Made by a program: the position numbers and the translations under genes. Of a stretch of 64,000 nt of DNA, positions 11,290-24,123 are shown piece after piece (within the stretch, counting starts at the first letter, position 1; each line of letters starts with the position of its first letter). Origin of the DNA: Ampelomyces quisqualis (taxonomy: Eukaryota; Ascomycota; Dothideomycetes; Pleosporales; Phaeosphaeriaceae); contig JAGTXZ010000005.1 of NCBI GenBank assembly GCA_018398575.1, positions 2,294,001-2,358,000 of the forward strand. The letters run 5' to 3'. The notes beneath the pieces were generated by a model. It ran no database searches. It saw only the letters and a program-made list of their open reading frames with translations, and was not told the DNA's origin.

Positions 11290-12394
11290 CTACTTATATA
11301 GACTAGCTAGCCTACTTAAATTAGTAATTATATTACTAGTAGTAATTATATTACTAGTTGCAATTATATTACTAGGAGTAATTATATTACTAGTAGTAAT
11401 TAGAACAACCTATATCTTAATACAAGAATAGTTTAGGTAAGCTGTATAACACTTACTCTTAGTTAATCTAGCTCTGCTATAGTAGTAGCTATAACCTAGC
11501 CTGTTAGCAAATTAACTAGCGTAAGTTAAGGAAGACTTAAAGTAAAGCTCTTTCTTCTTAACTTTAACAGTCTTCATACTAGAGACTACTCTACTCTTAG
11601 GTATAGGATTACGTTACTTAGTCTTACGCTAGAATTAGCGTAGAGAATTTAGATTATAAGCTAGAACTTAATTGTTCTTACTCTAAACAGTAGGAGTAGT
11701 ATTCTTCTTATAGGCGTGTGCGTAAGCTATCTTGTTAATTATAACAGTAGGATTCTTCTTAGGCAGCTGCCTAAGTTAGCAACAAAATAGATTAAGAGTA
11801 GGAAAAACTTACTATAGTAGAGTAGATTAATTAAGTAGTTAATAAAGTAGATAATAAAGAGAATTGTTCAATAGGTAGCTAGTTAATAAGTTAATTAATA
11901 AGGTAATTAATGCTCTAGAGTACAAGACTAAGAAGATAGGCTAGCTTCTTATAACTAAGCAACGCTTCTGCTAGGCACTAAGCTTACCTGCCTACTCTCT
12001 TACTTAATTATATAATCCTACTCTATAATAATACACGTAAACAGACTACTTCTTACCTAGCTAATAAGTAAAGTAATAACAAACTCTCTAGACTAAAGCT
12101 TAACTAATAGGTAATCTTACACTAATAGTCTGTTTACAACTATTCTATAGAACTACCTACTTATAAGAACTTTACCTAAGAACTAGTTGTAATAATATAA
12201 GTAATAACTTTAAGTAAATAAAACTAATATTCATTTTAGTTATATATATACGTTAGGAAAAATCAAGATTTGTCTGGTTAGCCTAGTGGCAGCAACCTGC
12301 GGCTGCCTAACAGTAATACTATCTACTAGACAATTTGCCAAAGTTGCCCTACTTACTTCTAGTTGCTAGCAACTTAATAGTAACCTAATAGTAA
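11290..12394. other. Unassigned RIP-degraded DNA with an LTR-like patch
   Basis: No recognisable coding frame. A less mutated patch at 12262-12345 reads, on the minus strand, TGTTAGGCAGCCGCAGG followed by TTGCTGCCACTAGGC. It has a GGCAGC/GCTGCC stem and the TGTTAG start usual for an LTR, but I cannot find a partner copy. About 11400-12240 is AT-rich with no domain I can name. Confidence 0.4.
11323..11401. repeat. 18-bp tandem repeat, 4.4 copies
   Basis: Units start at 11323, 11341, 11359, 11377 and 11395 (partial); consensus AGTAATTATATTACTAGT, itself close to palindromic. One unit differs at three positions. It lies in non-coding DNA next to the LTR of Copia D. Confidence 0.85.
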
Positions 12395-12457
12395 GTTACT
12401 TATGTTACTTATGTTACCTGTGTTGCTAGTATTACTAGTGTTACTAGTGTTACTAGA
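12395..12457. repeat. 9-bp tandem repeat, 7 copies
   Basis: Units GTTACTTAT, GTTACCTGT, GTTGCTAGT, ATTACTAGT and GTTACTAGT follow each other without gaps. A 12-bp palindrome GTTGCTAGCAAC lies just upstream near 12363. No function can be read from it. Confidence 0.75.
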
Positions 12458-13188
12458 TTTAATAGTTAAGGACTGTTAAGTACTATAGCACTAGCAGAAC
12501 TATATACTACAGCTAGCTGCCTATATCTTTACACTCTTATAGCGTAAGCTAACTAAGCTAGTCTTTCTTATCTAGTTATATAGCCTTTTTAATTAAGTAT
12601 AGTAAAGTTAAATTGCGCTCCTTTAAAAAGAGACTAGCCTAGACGCAGCTACTAGGCTTAACGTTCTATAGGGCATAGGTTAGCAGGTACACAACGCGCT
12701 CTATATATAGATAGCTGTAACTACTACTACTACTTGCAGAGTAGTAACTATCTTACTAGTTAGTTATATTAGGATTATATACTGTGTCTACTAGTGCTAT
12801 ACTATCTACTACAGTAGTCTACACTATTGTATTATATCAAGGCTAACCTAACAGTATCTACGCGTTGTACTAGCAAAAGTATATTAAGTTATTATAACAT
12901 TTGCTATGCCTGCTATTTATAACTACTTAATAATACTCTATTTCTTTTTTGTACTGTTGCACTAACCTATTACACTTATCTAGTTCTAGTTGCTATTTCT
13001 CTTTAGTCAAAGTAATTATGTTAAGTATATTACCTTTAATTACAATATTATAGGCCTGCGTTAAAAATTCTTTCTATACATCTTTTGCTATAATACTCTA
13101 GCTACTTCTATAGTTCTTAAACTATAGCTATTTGTCTGCCTTATAAAGGTATTCTAGTGCAACTTTATCTATATATCTTGTAGTAGAG

Positions 13189-13355
13189 CGTTATTTACCT
13201 CCAAGGCCTATTAGATTTAATGTAGAATTAAATATATTATTATTAGGTGTGTGTGTTGTTTTCCTCCGATAGCTCTTTAGCTATCGTGTCTTGTCTATGC
13301 TCTTAGCCGTGCCCTAAGCGTTCTTTAGACTTACTTCCTATGTTACTTTACTACA
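13189..13355 (-). repeat. Solo LTR of the Gypsy F family, inverted, 167 bp
   Basis: On the plus strand it starts TGTAGTAGAGCG at 13189 and ends CTTTACTACA at 13355. It is the reverse complement of the F LTRs, with a net loss of 19 bp near its middle. A 4-bp duplication ATCT flanks it (13185-13188 and 13356-13359), the same TSD size as element F. It keeps CCTCCGATAG and CCAAGG steps lost elsewhere, so it is less mutated than the full-length element. Confidence 0.85.
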
Positions 13356-15939
13356 ATCTATACTCTTCTAGCAAAACATCTTTTACTTTACCTAATACTT
13401 TACGCATATATATATAAACAGTACTCTATATAATTTATTATATATTACATTACATTTAGACCTTCTTGTATTATTAGTGTCTCTGTATAGGACTTTCTCT
13501 TTCTCTCTAACGTTCTTCTTTCTATTCTTTTCTATTAAGTAGTTTGCCTTCTTCTTTTCTTTGTTATTGTAATTATCTATAAGCGCATTATAGCAATTTT
13601 ACTCCTCTTCTGTATAGTTAGCTAGGATATTATCTTTGTTATTATTATAGGTATTTTTTAGCACTAAAATGTTAGCTTTGTTATTCTCTTATTAGTTTAT
13701 GTGTGTAGTAATATCTTGTTGTACATTGTCTTATATAAGAATCTGTTAAATGCCTTTTAAGTTCTTTTATTTTTTATAAATAGCATTAAAGTAGTCTACT
13801 TTCTATTAGCTAATACTATGTATAAAACTTGTAATATACCTTTTATAGTGTGTCTATAGAAGGGTATAGTTTTTCTAGTACTGTTATTATTAAATTCTCT
13901 AATTACGTTAAATATAACTAAGCCTATTAGTGCTACTATCTTTACACTTAGTTTATTAAACTTCTCTTAATTTCTAGTTATTGTAGTAATGCCTTATTTC
14001 CTATTATTATAGAATAACTATACTATTACTGCTGCAAGACTAGAGTTTAGAAATCTAGTAGATTTAGGCTGTATTTAGTTAGCTAGTATAGCTGTTTTAG
14101 AAGTATACTTGCGTTCTTTAAGTCTTGTAGTAAGTAAACAAAGTCTTTAAGCAGTTTGCTAGGCTTAAGAACTTATCTATCTAAGTAGTTTAATGTATAA
14201 GTACTAGTAATTTCTAGTTATTCTTGCTTTATTATATATGTCTGCAAGTTGCTATATATGTTTAGTATCTAGGTACCTACTGTTAGCTACTGTCCTTAGT
14301 AGGCTGCAATAGTACCTATATAGTAGGCAGCTTCTTTGCACAATGTTAAGCTAATATGCAATTAAACTAATAATAGTAGAGTATTCTATACTTCTATTTA
14401 AGCGTCTAGTAGTATTTAAGCGTATATATACCTGTATATATTAAGCTATAGTGTTATTACTATACTATATAGTGTCTTTCTATTATTAGTAAGTAGTTGC
14501 GTTACTAGGATAACTCTTACCTTTTCTAGTGTAGTCTTGTTTTCTAGTAATATACTTTTCTTTACTTAGCGTTTTTCTTTCTTCTATAGCAGTAACCTAA
14601 ATAGGTTTACACTAGATAAGAAGAGTTGCAACTCTATAACAGTTAGAACTACTTATTTATATATAGTAAGGCATCTTCCTATAATATAACAGCCTTAAGT
14701 CTAATAGTAGTTTTCTTTTAACTACTAACGTTTTCTATATATTAGTTCTATAGGTTTTTAGTTTGTGTTAGCTTGTTATACTTATGCTACTACTACGTCT
14801 AGATTTCTCTTGTTAATAAGTAAGTAAGGCTATAGATCTAAGAGTGTATAGTATTTAATCTCTAGGCTATCTTATTAGGTAACTTTTTAGTTAGGCTAGT
14901 GTAGTAGTTAGTTGTACGTCTGTACAGCGGTAAATAGGTAGAGGTTAGGTTGGGGTAGGGTACCTTTACGTAAGACTCTATACCTAACCTAACCTTTACC
15001 CATTTAATTAACGCTAAAAGTAGGTAGAGGTTAGGTTAAAGGTATTAATTGCGGGTTAAGGTTAGGTTGCATAAGTTTTGCGCGATTAAATAAAATTTGA
15101 AGTATGTATCTACTAATCTTATAAAATTAAGTTTCTAAATATATAGTTAATTTTACAAGAGCAAAAACTATGCTAGGGATATCAAAAATAGTACAGTAAT
15201 CACGAATTTTTATTACAATAAAGAGGAAATAAGGTCTTTATTTCTAATATACATAAAAGTAGAGGATTCTAGATCTCTTACACAATTGCCTAATAAGAGC
15301 TAAACTTCTAATAGTACCTAAGCGCAAGTCTAACATCCTTTGCCTATATAGTAACTCTTTTTGCGTAGATTGCATTTATATTTGTATCTATATTTAGTTA
15401 GAAATTTGTTAAAAAAACAGGGTTAGGAAACAAACCCTTAAAAAAACCAACTATATAAGCCTTAGCAGCCTCTTAAACTACTCTAACAGCTAATTTTTAG
15501 AAGCAAAGATTACTACTAGTAGTTTAGACGCATTCTTAAGCTATTTCGCGCAGGAGTTGCTAGAAGGGCAGCTTGCAGATAAGAAGCTTAGTAGACCTCT
15601 AGTATCAGCAGATCTCTCTAAGCGCCACAGCTTTAAGTAGTAAGTAAATAAGTGTAATAAAGAATTGTAATAACTTACTACCTAGCTTAAGGTACCTTTT
15701 TTTTTTAAAAGCCGCTTTTTAAGTTTTTGCAGCTAGGCTTTTCCTAGCAGATTTCCTAGCAGCCTTGCTAGCTAGGTCTTTAGCAACTATAGTGCCCCTA
15801 GTAACAGCGTCCTTAACTTTAGATTTGCGTTTTTATAGAGCTATAGTAGTAGTGTTGTAGAGTTATAGATTTAATATTGTAATAATTTAGGTTGTTTTAG
15901 TGCCTAGTAAATGAGTAGTAAGCAGGCTTAGCGCAGGAA

Positions 15940-17450
15940 ATTAGGTCTTAGCGTAAAATTCCTGCAGGAGCTAATTTGAAACTGCTAGCGCTACCAGAAG
16001 ACTAGAACGTAATAAAAAACTGTGTTAACTTACAGGCCTACCTAGAATTACGCTAGCTTTTGTTCTAGCTATATATTAAAATTAAAGGGTAGATTTCTAT
16101 AGACTTGTTATTTGTTTATGTAAAATAGGCTAAAAGGCAGTAAGCGCAGGCAGTAGGCAGAAAACACGCTAGTAGACTGCTTGCGTATAGACTAACTTAC
16201 CGCGTTATTAGTTGTAGGCTGCCAAAATAAAATACTAAAGCTACACGCCTGCAATAGCAACACGCTTTATTACATTACTTTATTACACTTAGCGCTATAG
16301 AATCTATTAAGTCTAAGGAAATTAAGGTTGTTAACAAGCCTAAGGGCTTTCTGCTGCCTATTCCTATTAGAGTTCTGCTAAATTTTAAGGAAGAGGAGTA
16401 GGCCTAGCTTACAATAGTAACATTCTTAGAACTTTGCTATAAATTGTACTAATTTGTCTAGGGTTTTGCTTCTAGGGATGATAAGATCAGCTATATCCTT
16501 AACTCTTGTGGTAGTAATACTCTAAAGCAAAGCTAACTAACAAATTTCTAAGTTAACTCTAGCAGGCAGCTTAGCAGCAGCGCTATACAATCTAGGGAGC
16601 TGGCTGCTATTGCAAAGGCTAAGTTCTCAGACCAATTAGCTAAATACTAGCTTAAGAAGAAGGTTAAGAGAGGCGATAGGTACAAGGCGTTGTCTCTAAG
16701 GCAACAAGCTAAGAAACTTAAGCATAAGCTTAAGGCCTAGGCAGCAAAGCGTTTTAATAGCAAGCAATCTAGTAAGTTATCACACCTTTTTATTACGTTA
16801 TTTTTACTAATATATAAAGCTAAGTAGTTAACAGCCTCTATTGCTTAGGTTAATTAAAAATAGAAAGCTATCTAAATTAAAATTAATATGCGCGCCTACA
16901 ACATTGTTATAAAGAGGTCCTCTGCAGCAACTTTAGACTTAAAGCAAAAAAAATTGTTAGCTTAAGCTTATACTCGCGTTTATAGGCTTAGTAAGGCTAT
17001 AGAAGAGATACTCTAAAGGGAGTATACTTGTAAGCTACACCTCCTTAAGAGGAATAGCTTTAAGACACTACAGGCTAAGGCTAAATAGCTTAAATTTTGC
17101 AATAAGCTAACGCCTAACAAGTTAGCTCTAGTAACTAATTAGAATTAGTAGTAAGTTTATCACATTATTTTATTACGTACTTATTCTAACTAGTCTGCTA
17201 GGAGGCGTAAGCTAACACCCCCCCCTATGTTTAATTAGCCTTTAGAGCTCTATAGTAATAGGCTATACGTTAAGGGACGCAATAAGACTAAATGTAAGGA
17301 AGAGGTTAAAGATTCTAGTAAAGAGCTAAAGGTATACTACAAGACGCTGCTTAATAAATATAAAGATAAGGAGGATAAGGATTAGAGCAATAGCACCTAA
17401 GAGAGGTTCTCTAATAGTACTTAGGAGGGCTGTTTAGACGCTAAGTAACA
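15940..17450 (+). pseudogene. hAT-internal upstream coding region with intron relics
   Basis: Between the left end and the BED finger a Lys/Gln/Ala-rich plus-strand frame can be followed, for example AIAKAKFSDQLAKYQLKKK near 16600-16640. At least two intron-like gaps occur: GTAAGTTATCACACC from about 16771, ending near 16820 after TACTAAT, and GTAAGTTTATCACA from about 17152, ending ...CTAACTAG near 17195. It may be the N-terminal part of the transposase or a separate accessory protein; I cannot tell which. Confidence 0.45.
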
Positions 17451-18030
17451 TGTATAATTAAATCTGCTATATATTATTGCCTAATATAGTTAAGACTTAA
17501 AAATTTTGCTACTACTGTAAAACCTAATTTCTTAATTTCTAAAAGTTTAGCCTTACTATCTGCCCCCTAACTAGGGGAATAACGCCTCTAGTAGAACGCC
17601 TACCTCTCTTACTTAAAGTAACACTAAACTGTAGTTTTGCTATTCTATTGTTGCTACAATTACTACCCTCTTTCTATAAGATATTACTACTTTGTTATCA
17701 CACTTTTTTATTACACACATAGACCTAAGCAACCCCCCTTTACTCCCAGACGATCTATACTCTAATCTGCCTAAAATACTCTACAAATTTATACTTAACG
17801 CCCCCTAAATCCTTAAGTCTAGAATCAAGAGAATAGTTACTGTCCTTAAGCAGCTAATTCAAGATAATACTACTATATATACTACATAAGATGCCTAGTA
17901 GCAGAACATGTTATAGGCCTAAGACTCTAATAATTCTAATCCTTAATAGGGTAGAGCTAAACGTTCTGCTATTATATAGACTTAATTTAGAGAAGAGGCC
18001 TATATTAAAAGTAGCAAACTACACGTATAT

Positions 18031-20135
18031 TGCCTAAACTATAGGCATATACTTTAACACCTAACTAATAAGCATATAGGGACAAAACACCTTAGCAACT
18101 ACTTTTAGTCTAATAGTTGCAGAGAGGTTACAGAATCTATCTACACAAGGCAGCTACTCCTATTTGTTACACTATTACGTCTACAACTCCTGCGACTATT
18201 TACTACTTAGTAATTTAAACTAGAAATTATACAGGTACTTCTTAATAAGAACTAGTCTTTTTAAATATTAGAGCAACCCTTATTTTGCCGCTTTGTAGAG
18301 TTTCTCTAGCCTGGCACTACTATACCTAGCCAATACAAGTTTACTCTTATACTCTAGAAATAATACAAGCAGGTAACTAAAAACCTTCTTTCTAATCTTA
18401 GCAAGTTAACAAAAATCTCAATTGCTCTTAACGCCTGGTCTGCAGCTAACTACCTAAGCTTTTTGGCTATTAAAGCCTATTATATTAACACTAGTTAGTA
18501 GATAAGAGAGGTTCTATTAGATTTTGTGCCCTTGCGTAGGCAGCACACTAGGGTTTCTATAGCATCTAATCTTATGCGGGTACTTAAAAACACAAAAATA
18601 TCAAAACAATTACTAGTAGTTACCTGCAATAACGCTTTAAACAACAGTACTCTTAGCAGAAGCCTAGAAAGCAATTTTGCTAATAAGGGGGTTTCTTAGA
18701 ACGCAAAGGAAAACACTATACTATGCCTTGCCTATATTATTAACCTAGTAGTGCAGGACATAATAGCCTACCTAAGGCTAACAGCCTCGCCTAAAATTAA
18801 AGGGGCTTAGCAGCTGCAACGCCATTACGTTTACTAGATTAATAATAGCATATTAGTGCCTAACTTCTTGCAAAAGGTATGTTACACTCTTTATCACAAT
18901 TCTTTATTACGCACTAAGCTTCTCTAGATCTAGGCAATTTGTATTGCTATTAATTTGTCCCTTTAACGTTTTAAACAATTCCTAAAGGTACAATCTAATA
19001 TACTACTAAAAAATTAACTCTGTATAATTTAAGATGTTAAGACTAGGTAGAATTTAACCTATAATATGTGCGAGCGCGCCTGCTCCCTAGCTACTTATAT
19101 TAACAAGTAGCTAGAGCAAGAGATTACACTTAATTAGGCTCTGTAAGGTAGTAGCAGTAATTTACAAGACAATAACGCAGTTGCAGACTTTAAGGACCTT
19201 AAAAGGCTTTGGCTAGCACTTGCTAAGTAGTTACACCTTAGGGCAATAACACGCATGCTAGTAAACTTTAAAACAGCTACTAACAGAATTAGTAAAAGCA
19301 ACACACCTTAGGCCCTATACATCTAGTTAATATACAACTAACTTTTTAACTTCCTAGATTAAATAACAACTAAGCTATCTAACAAGAAGGATAAGACTAG
19401 CTATTGCAAGAAGTAGCTAGCTGTAGTAAAGGTAGTAGTAGAAAAAGGCAAGAAGAAGTTGTTGAAGTATTATTTACGCACAGATAAGGAACAAGAATAT
19501 CTTTACAACGTTGCAACTATCCTTAATCTATTCTAGAAGCTTACTGCATATAAGGTAAAGACTATGTTTATTATATATGTTTATTACAGCGCACTGCTAA
19601 TAACACCTAGGGTAACACATAGAGACTAGACTTTAAACGTATATACTAGTGTTAGTTCCTAGACTACATTAATTAATACAAAAACAACTCTGCAGCAACA
19701 AATAGAAACTGCACTCTAGTTTGTCCTTTGCAACTACAGCGTCTACCTAAACACTAGTAGTTTAGGAGGCCTTCCTTCTAAATAACACAGTCTAGTAGGT
19801 TAAGTACTAATATCTCTTATAAAACTAACGCAAGCATTAGACTACTCTGTGCAGAAGCTCTCTGCTACCTTAGCACTCCTCTAACTAGTAAGGAAGATAA
19901 AGAAGAGTTATTAAATATACTTATCTGGTGGCAGGCTAATATAGACACGTACCTACGCCTAGCCTAGGTAGCTAAAGACGTACTAGCTGTACAGCTTGCA
20001 GAAGTTAGGGTTAAGCGCTTGTTTAATACTGCAAGAGACGTCCTAAGAGATTAACAGCATAGGCTTAGAGCAGAAACAATTTAGAAGATTATAGTTATAA
20101 AACACGCAATTACTAAGGAGGACGCACAACTAAAC
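18031..20135 (+). pseudogene. hAT transposase (BED finger, catalytic region, hATC)
   Basis: A BED-type finger is encoded at 18031-18090 (C-x2-(C)...H...H; the second Cys codon is now TAT), followed by HLSNYF. The RNase H-like hAT region at about 18110-18870 shows ISIALNAWSAANYLSFLAI, LLDFVPL, CNNALNN and CLAYIINLVVQD, all landmark hAT segments. An intron relic GTATGT...CTCTAG sits at about 18879-18930. The hATC dimerisation domain at about 19915-20135 shows WWQANIDTY, LAVQLAEV and RLFNTARDVL. The protein would cut and paste the element. Stops and the lost Cys show it is inactive. Confidence 0.9.
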
Positions 20136-21260
20136 TGTTCTACACTACAATTACTAACTACAGGATCTTAACACAGCGCTAAGAGTGTCTAGGATCTACT
20201 TAAGCTTCTAGGTCCTATTAATTTTGCTAGTCTAACTAGCTCTAGAATCTAACGTTTTAAGGATTAGACAAGCAATAAGAAGTAGGAGGGTAATAGAAAA
20301 GATAATATTAGGGAATCTGTAACGCCTTTATATAGTGCACTACTCTAGACTCCTTAGTATAAGCAGCGTCTACAGAGGAAGAGATTAAGGCCTTCTTATT
20401 TCTTAGACTAGCAAGCGTAATAAAAAAATGTAATAAACAGTAGCTCTTAACTATCTAAAACAACCTTAGTTAAAAACTGTAATAAATATCTATAATAAGC
20501 AGATTATAAAGCTTATTAAACAGCTGTAAGATTAGACTATTCCTGCAATAACCTTATTTTAGGATACACGCTAAAATATACTTATTTCTTTTGCCCTACT
20601 TTGCTCCTAAGTGACATACTTGTTACAGGCGTTAGATTAGAGGCGCTGCACAAGTATAACCCTATAGCAGGTACTCTAACCAAACCAACAACCTAACCTT
20701 AACACCCTAAGCTGTATACCCTAACCTAAACCCTACACTAGCCCCTATATAACCCAAACCCTACTCTACCCCCCTTGTGCTTAACCCCAACCTAACCCCT
20801 ACTTATAAGCGGGTACCCCAAACCTATTTACCAGCGTATACGTCTGTTTAAACACTAGAGTTAAAGCTTAAAGACAGTAGTGTTAGAGTCTAGATAGTTT
20901 TTAGTCTCTGCAGCGTCTTATTTTTAGTATGTTAGTTCTAAAGTTATATCTTCTAAGAGCCTAACCTTTACACTATTATCTGTTAGCGCTTGTTTTAGCG
21001 CTTGTTTAGACAGAGACATAGTGTACTACTAATATTACTTAAATTTACTACTTAGTATAGAGTATATAGAGCAAGCGCTTACACTTTAAATATTAAAAAA
21101 TTATTAGTAAGAGTAGCAGAAGTAAGTAATATATATAGCGCAATAGAGTTTTTACTTTATAAGTATAAGTAGAGTTTTTGTAACATATATAGTCTAATAT
21201 TACCTTAAATTCTGCTAGAGCGTAGTAGTTAAGCTGTTTAAGTAAATAGCTTCTTATCTT

Positions 21261-21785
21261 TAACTACGTACTAGCGTATATAATAGTTGTCTACTATTAG
21301 TATAAATAGTTATGCGCGCAATATAGGCAATTAAGTACCTTTTTATTCTTAACTAATTATTAGTGTATATAATAGTTGTCTACTGTTAGCATAAATAGTA
21401 GTGCGCACAATATAGGCAATTAGGTACTCTTCTGTCTTTAACTAATTGTTAGCGTACACAATAGTTATCTACTGTTAGTATAAATAGTAGTACGCGCAAT
21501 ACAAGTAATTAGGTACTTTTCTATTCTTAACTAATTGTTAGCGTATATAACAGTTGCCTACTATTAGCATAAATAGTAGTGCGCGCAATACAGGTAATTA
21601 GGTACTCTTTTATTCTTAACTAATTATTAGCGTTTACAATAGTTTTCTACTGTTAGCATAAATAGTAGTGCGCGCAATACAAGTAATTAGATACCTTTCT
21701 ATTCTTCTGTCTTTCACTAAATATTAGCGTATATAATAGTTATCTACTATTAGTATAAATAGTTATACGCGCAATATAGGCAATT
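21261..21785. repeat. 89-bp minisatellite, six copies
   Basis: The anchor CTACT(A/G)TTAG recurs at 21291, 21380, 21469, 21558, 21647 and 21744, spacing 89 bp four times and 97 bp once (8-bp insertion in the last interval). Each unit contains CATAAATAGTAGTGCGCGC and ends near CAATTAGGTACT. It lies between the end of frame G1 and the ATG of G2 (21019), so it occupies the G2 upstream region. Units differ mainly by transitions. Confidence 0.9.
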
Positions 21786-23937
21786 CTATGGCTTTGCACA
21801 TAGAAAACTATCTACCTAGTAAGTTATTGTTATAGATCTAGTATACTACTATACTAGTTATGTTTGTAGTTTAATTGTAAATAACGCCTAGTATATATTT
21901 AATATAACTGTCTCTTGTAATACGCTATACTAGCGTACCTTTATAAATATCTATATTTACGCCTACTTATCTCTCTTCTTTGTGTAGTAGTATATACTAT
22001 TGTATTTACTTTTAAAGCCTAATTTATACTCTAATGTCTGTATAAACAAATTATAATTAAAGTTATTAATATACTTATCTATTACTAGCAGGTTGTAGTG
22101 TGCATGTAATAGCTAGTTTGTCCTAATAAGGGTATACTTGTTTTTAGTTACGTTTAATACTAATATAGTTATTATATTAGAAGTAATTTGTGTTATACTT
22201 AACTCTTTATTAACTATTTCTATTATCTTTCTACGTAAGTTTCTATCTAGTAAAGCTTGCTTCTAATTGTTATTTAGTTTAGTTTTGTTTTATTACAAGT
22301 GCATCTATTAGGCTGTATTATAGTTATATTAGACAGTAAAGTATATAATTGTTTAGATAAGGTAACTATTAGCTGCGTTTTATAGTAGTCTATTCTGTTA
22401 TAATGCAATTGCCCTTGCAATTTACTATAAGTATTCTTTTGCTATAGTTGTCTATAAAGAATAGCCTAGCATCTTCTGCCTCTTTATCTCTTATTCTATA
22501 TTAAAGTATATTAAGTTGTATTTCTCTGCTATTAGTTGCATTATATTGCATATGCTGTCTTTTAACAATTATATTTAGTGTTACTATAGTAGTGCTATTC
22601 TCTTATCTATACTAACTAGCAATTCTAGGTAACTATTATAATATCTTTATAATACCTGTGTACGTAAATAAGAGTTGCTAGTATTACGCGTTTGTAGTAG
22701 TGTATAGTGTGTAGTAAAGAGGTTACGTTAGCAGCCTTACGCTATAGTTCTATATTATAGCGCCTGTTATATTAGTAGGTTTATGTTCTATTAAGTATGT
22801 TAAAGTAATAGTAGAGCTATTATTAGATAAACAATTCTATTTACTGTGTCTAACACTATATACTAGCTGTCTTACTATATTTGCTTCTGTTTATAATTCT
22901 GCACTATACGTATCTAGTCTTAATTAAATATAAAAGAATATAGTCTATTATATTTGTTCTAATTAGTATAATTGTTTAAATAGTATAAAATAAAGACCTT
23001 ATTATTAAGTGTAAGTAGATTCTTTAGTACTAGGTATATAGAGTAAATAATAGGTGTTATGTTATATACTTTAAATACTTGTAGTATACGTTGCTTAGTT
23101 TTTATACTGTATATATAGTAGCGCACGCTTAGTATCTGTATTATATAATTAATTTAACTACTATTATTAAACGCTATAACCTTGTGGAAGGCACTTATAA
23201 ACTTATATTTCTTTTTATTCTTATCTTAGTATTTGTTGTTAATAAATGTAAGTATTAGGTGCACCTAAGCTGCAGCTCTACTGTTTGCAATAGTCTAAGA
23301 CAGTTGCGTATAGTTCTTATATTTAAACTCTTATACCTACACGTAATCTTTGTGCTATTTTTTAGTCTTATACTAGTTAGGTGCGTATTGCACTATGTCT
23401 TCTTTATAATGTTTAGAGTTGTTATAGCGTTTGCTTAATAGCCTTAAGCATTTTATAGAAAAGTAAATTTTTATATTTATTCTGTTTACTTAGTAAGAGT
23501 TAGAGTTCTATTTGTCTTTGTTATATAGGGTAATAAGGCAGCTAGTTACCTTTTAACAGTAGTATTAGACAAATACTGCAGTAGTATATATAAAGTCTAG
23601 TAACGTAATATATATAGTAACCTTACTAAAAGGCAGTATAATAGAATTTAGTAACATGCCTAGTATAGACTATCTAAGTTGTCTAAAGAGTATTGCTGTT
23701 AACACGCTTATAGTAAAGGTGTGCTTACGCTAGTTAGTAGTAGTGCACTATTAACTTTAGTCTATAACTATCTTATATTTAAACGCTATAAGCGCAAGCT
23801 ATCTAGAGTTATAGAAGTAGGTTTGTGTAAGAAAATCTCTCTTGTTTGTTATTAGGTAAAATTGTTTTACTATTGTAATATAGTAGGCCTTACTATTTAT
23901 TCTAGTATATATGCTATTAAGAGCTCTATATATATAG

Positions 23938-24123
23938 TGTAGTAAAGTAACATAGGAAGTAAGTCTAAAGGACGCTTAGGGCACAGCTAAGGGCATAGAC
24001 AAGATATAATAGCTAAAGGGCTATTAGAGGATAGAACAACCTACAACACACACATCTAATAATAATATATTTAATTCTACATCAAATCTAATAGGCCTTA
24101 GAGGTAAATAACGCTCTACTACA
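23938..24123 (+). repeat. 5' LTR of Gypsy F
   Basis: 186 bp, TGTAGTA...TACTACA, so the ends are 7-bp inversions. It matches the 3' LTR at the same length, with about seven differences, all transitions, as expected if RIP rather than drift separates the copies. The following bases TATAGCAACTAATTAC would contain the primer-binding site, but mutation hides the tRNA match. Confidence 0.92.

Larger units (their letters stand above)
14923..20838 (+). mobile_element. Complete hAT DNA transposon, 5916 bp, RIP-degraded
   Basis: A perfect 8-bp target duplication TACGTCTG occurs at 14915-14922 and 20839-20846. The termini are TACAGCGGTAAATAGGT (left) and TACGCTGGTAAATAGGT (right, reverse complement). 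Both ends continue into clusters of GGTTAGGTT-type subterminal repeats (14940-15060 and 20680-20830). Inside, on the plus strand, a BED finger, hAT catalytic region and hATC dimerisation domain can be read. The 8-bp duplication, subterminal repeats and domain set are diagnostic of hAT. It is inserted into frame G2. Confidence 0.93.
12890..21019 (-). pseudogene. Unidentified frame G2, interrupted by a solo LTR and a hAT transposon
   Basis: A minus-strand frame starts with ATG at 21019 (MSLSKQALKQAL) and runs to 20847, then continues at 14914-13356 and 13188 to about 12890 once the hAT and the solo LTR are mentally removed with their target duplications. Stops are TAA/TAG consistent with Gln/Trp loss. 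The N-terminal part is Gln-, Lys- and Leu-rich, and the C-terminal part (about 13184-12900) looks like a coiled coil (TKEKQQLELDKCN). About 2 kb, some 650 codons. I do not recognise the family. As it carries the same heavy RIP as the elements, it was probably itself repeated in the genome. Confidence 0.45.

Noticed and set aside
20680..20830. Telomere-like CCCTAA/CCTAACC runs
   Set aside because: Irregular and inside the right end of the hAT transposon; a matching cluster at the left end shows these are subterminal repeats.
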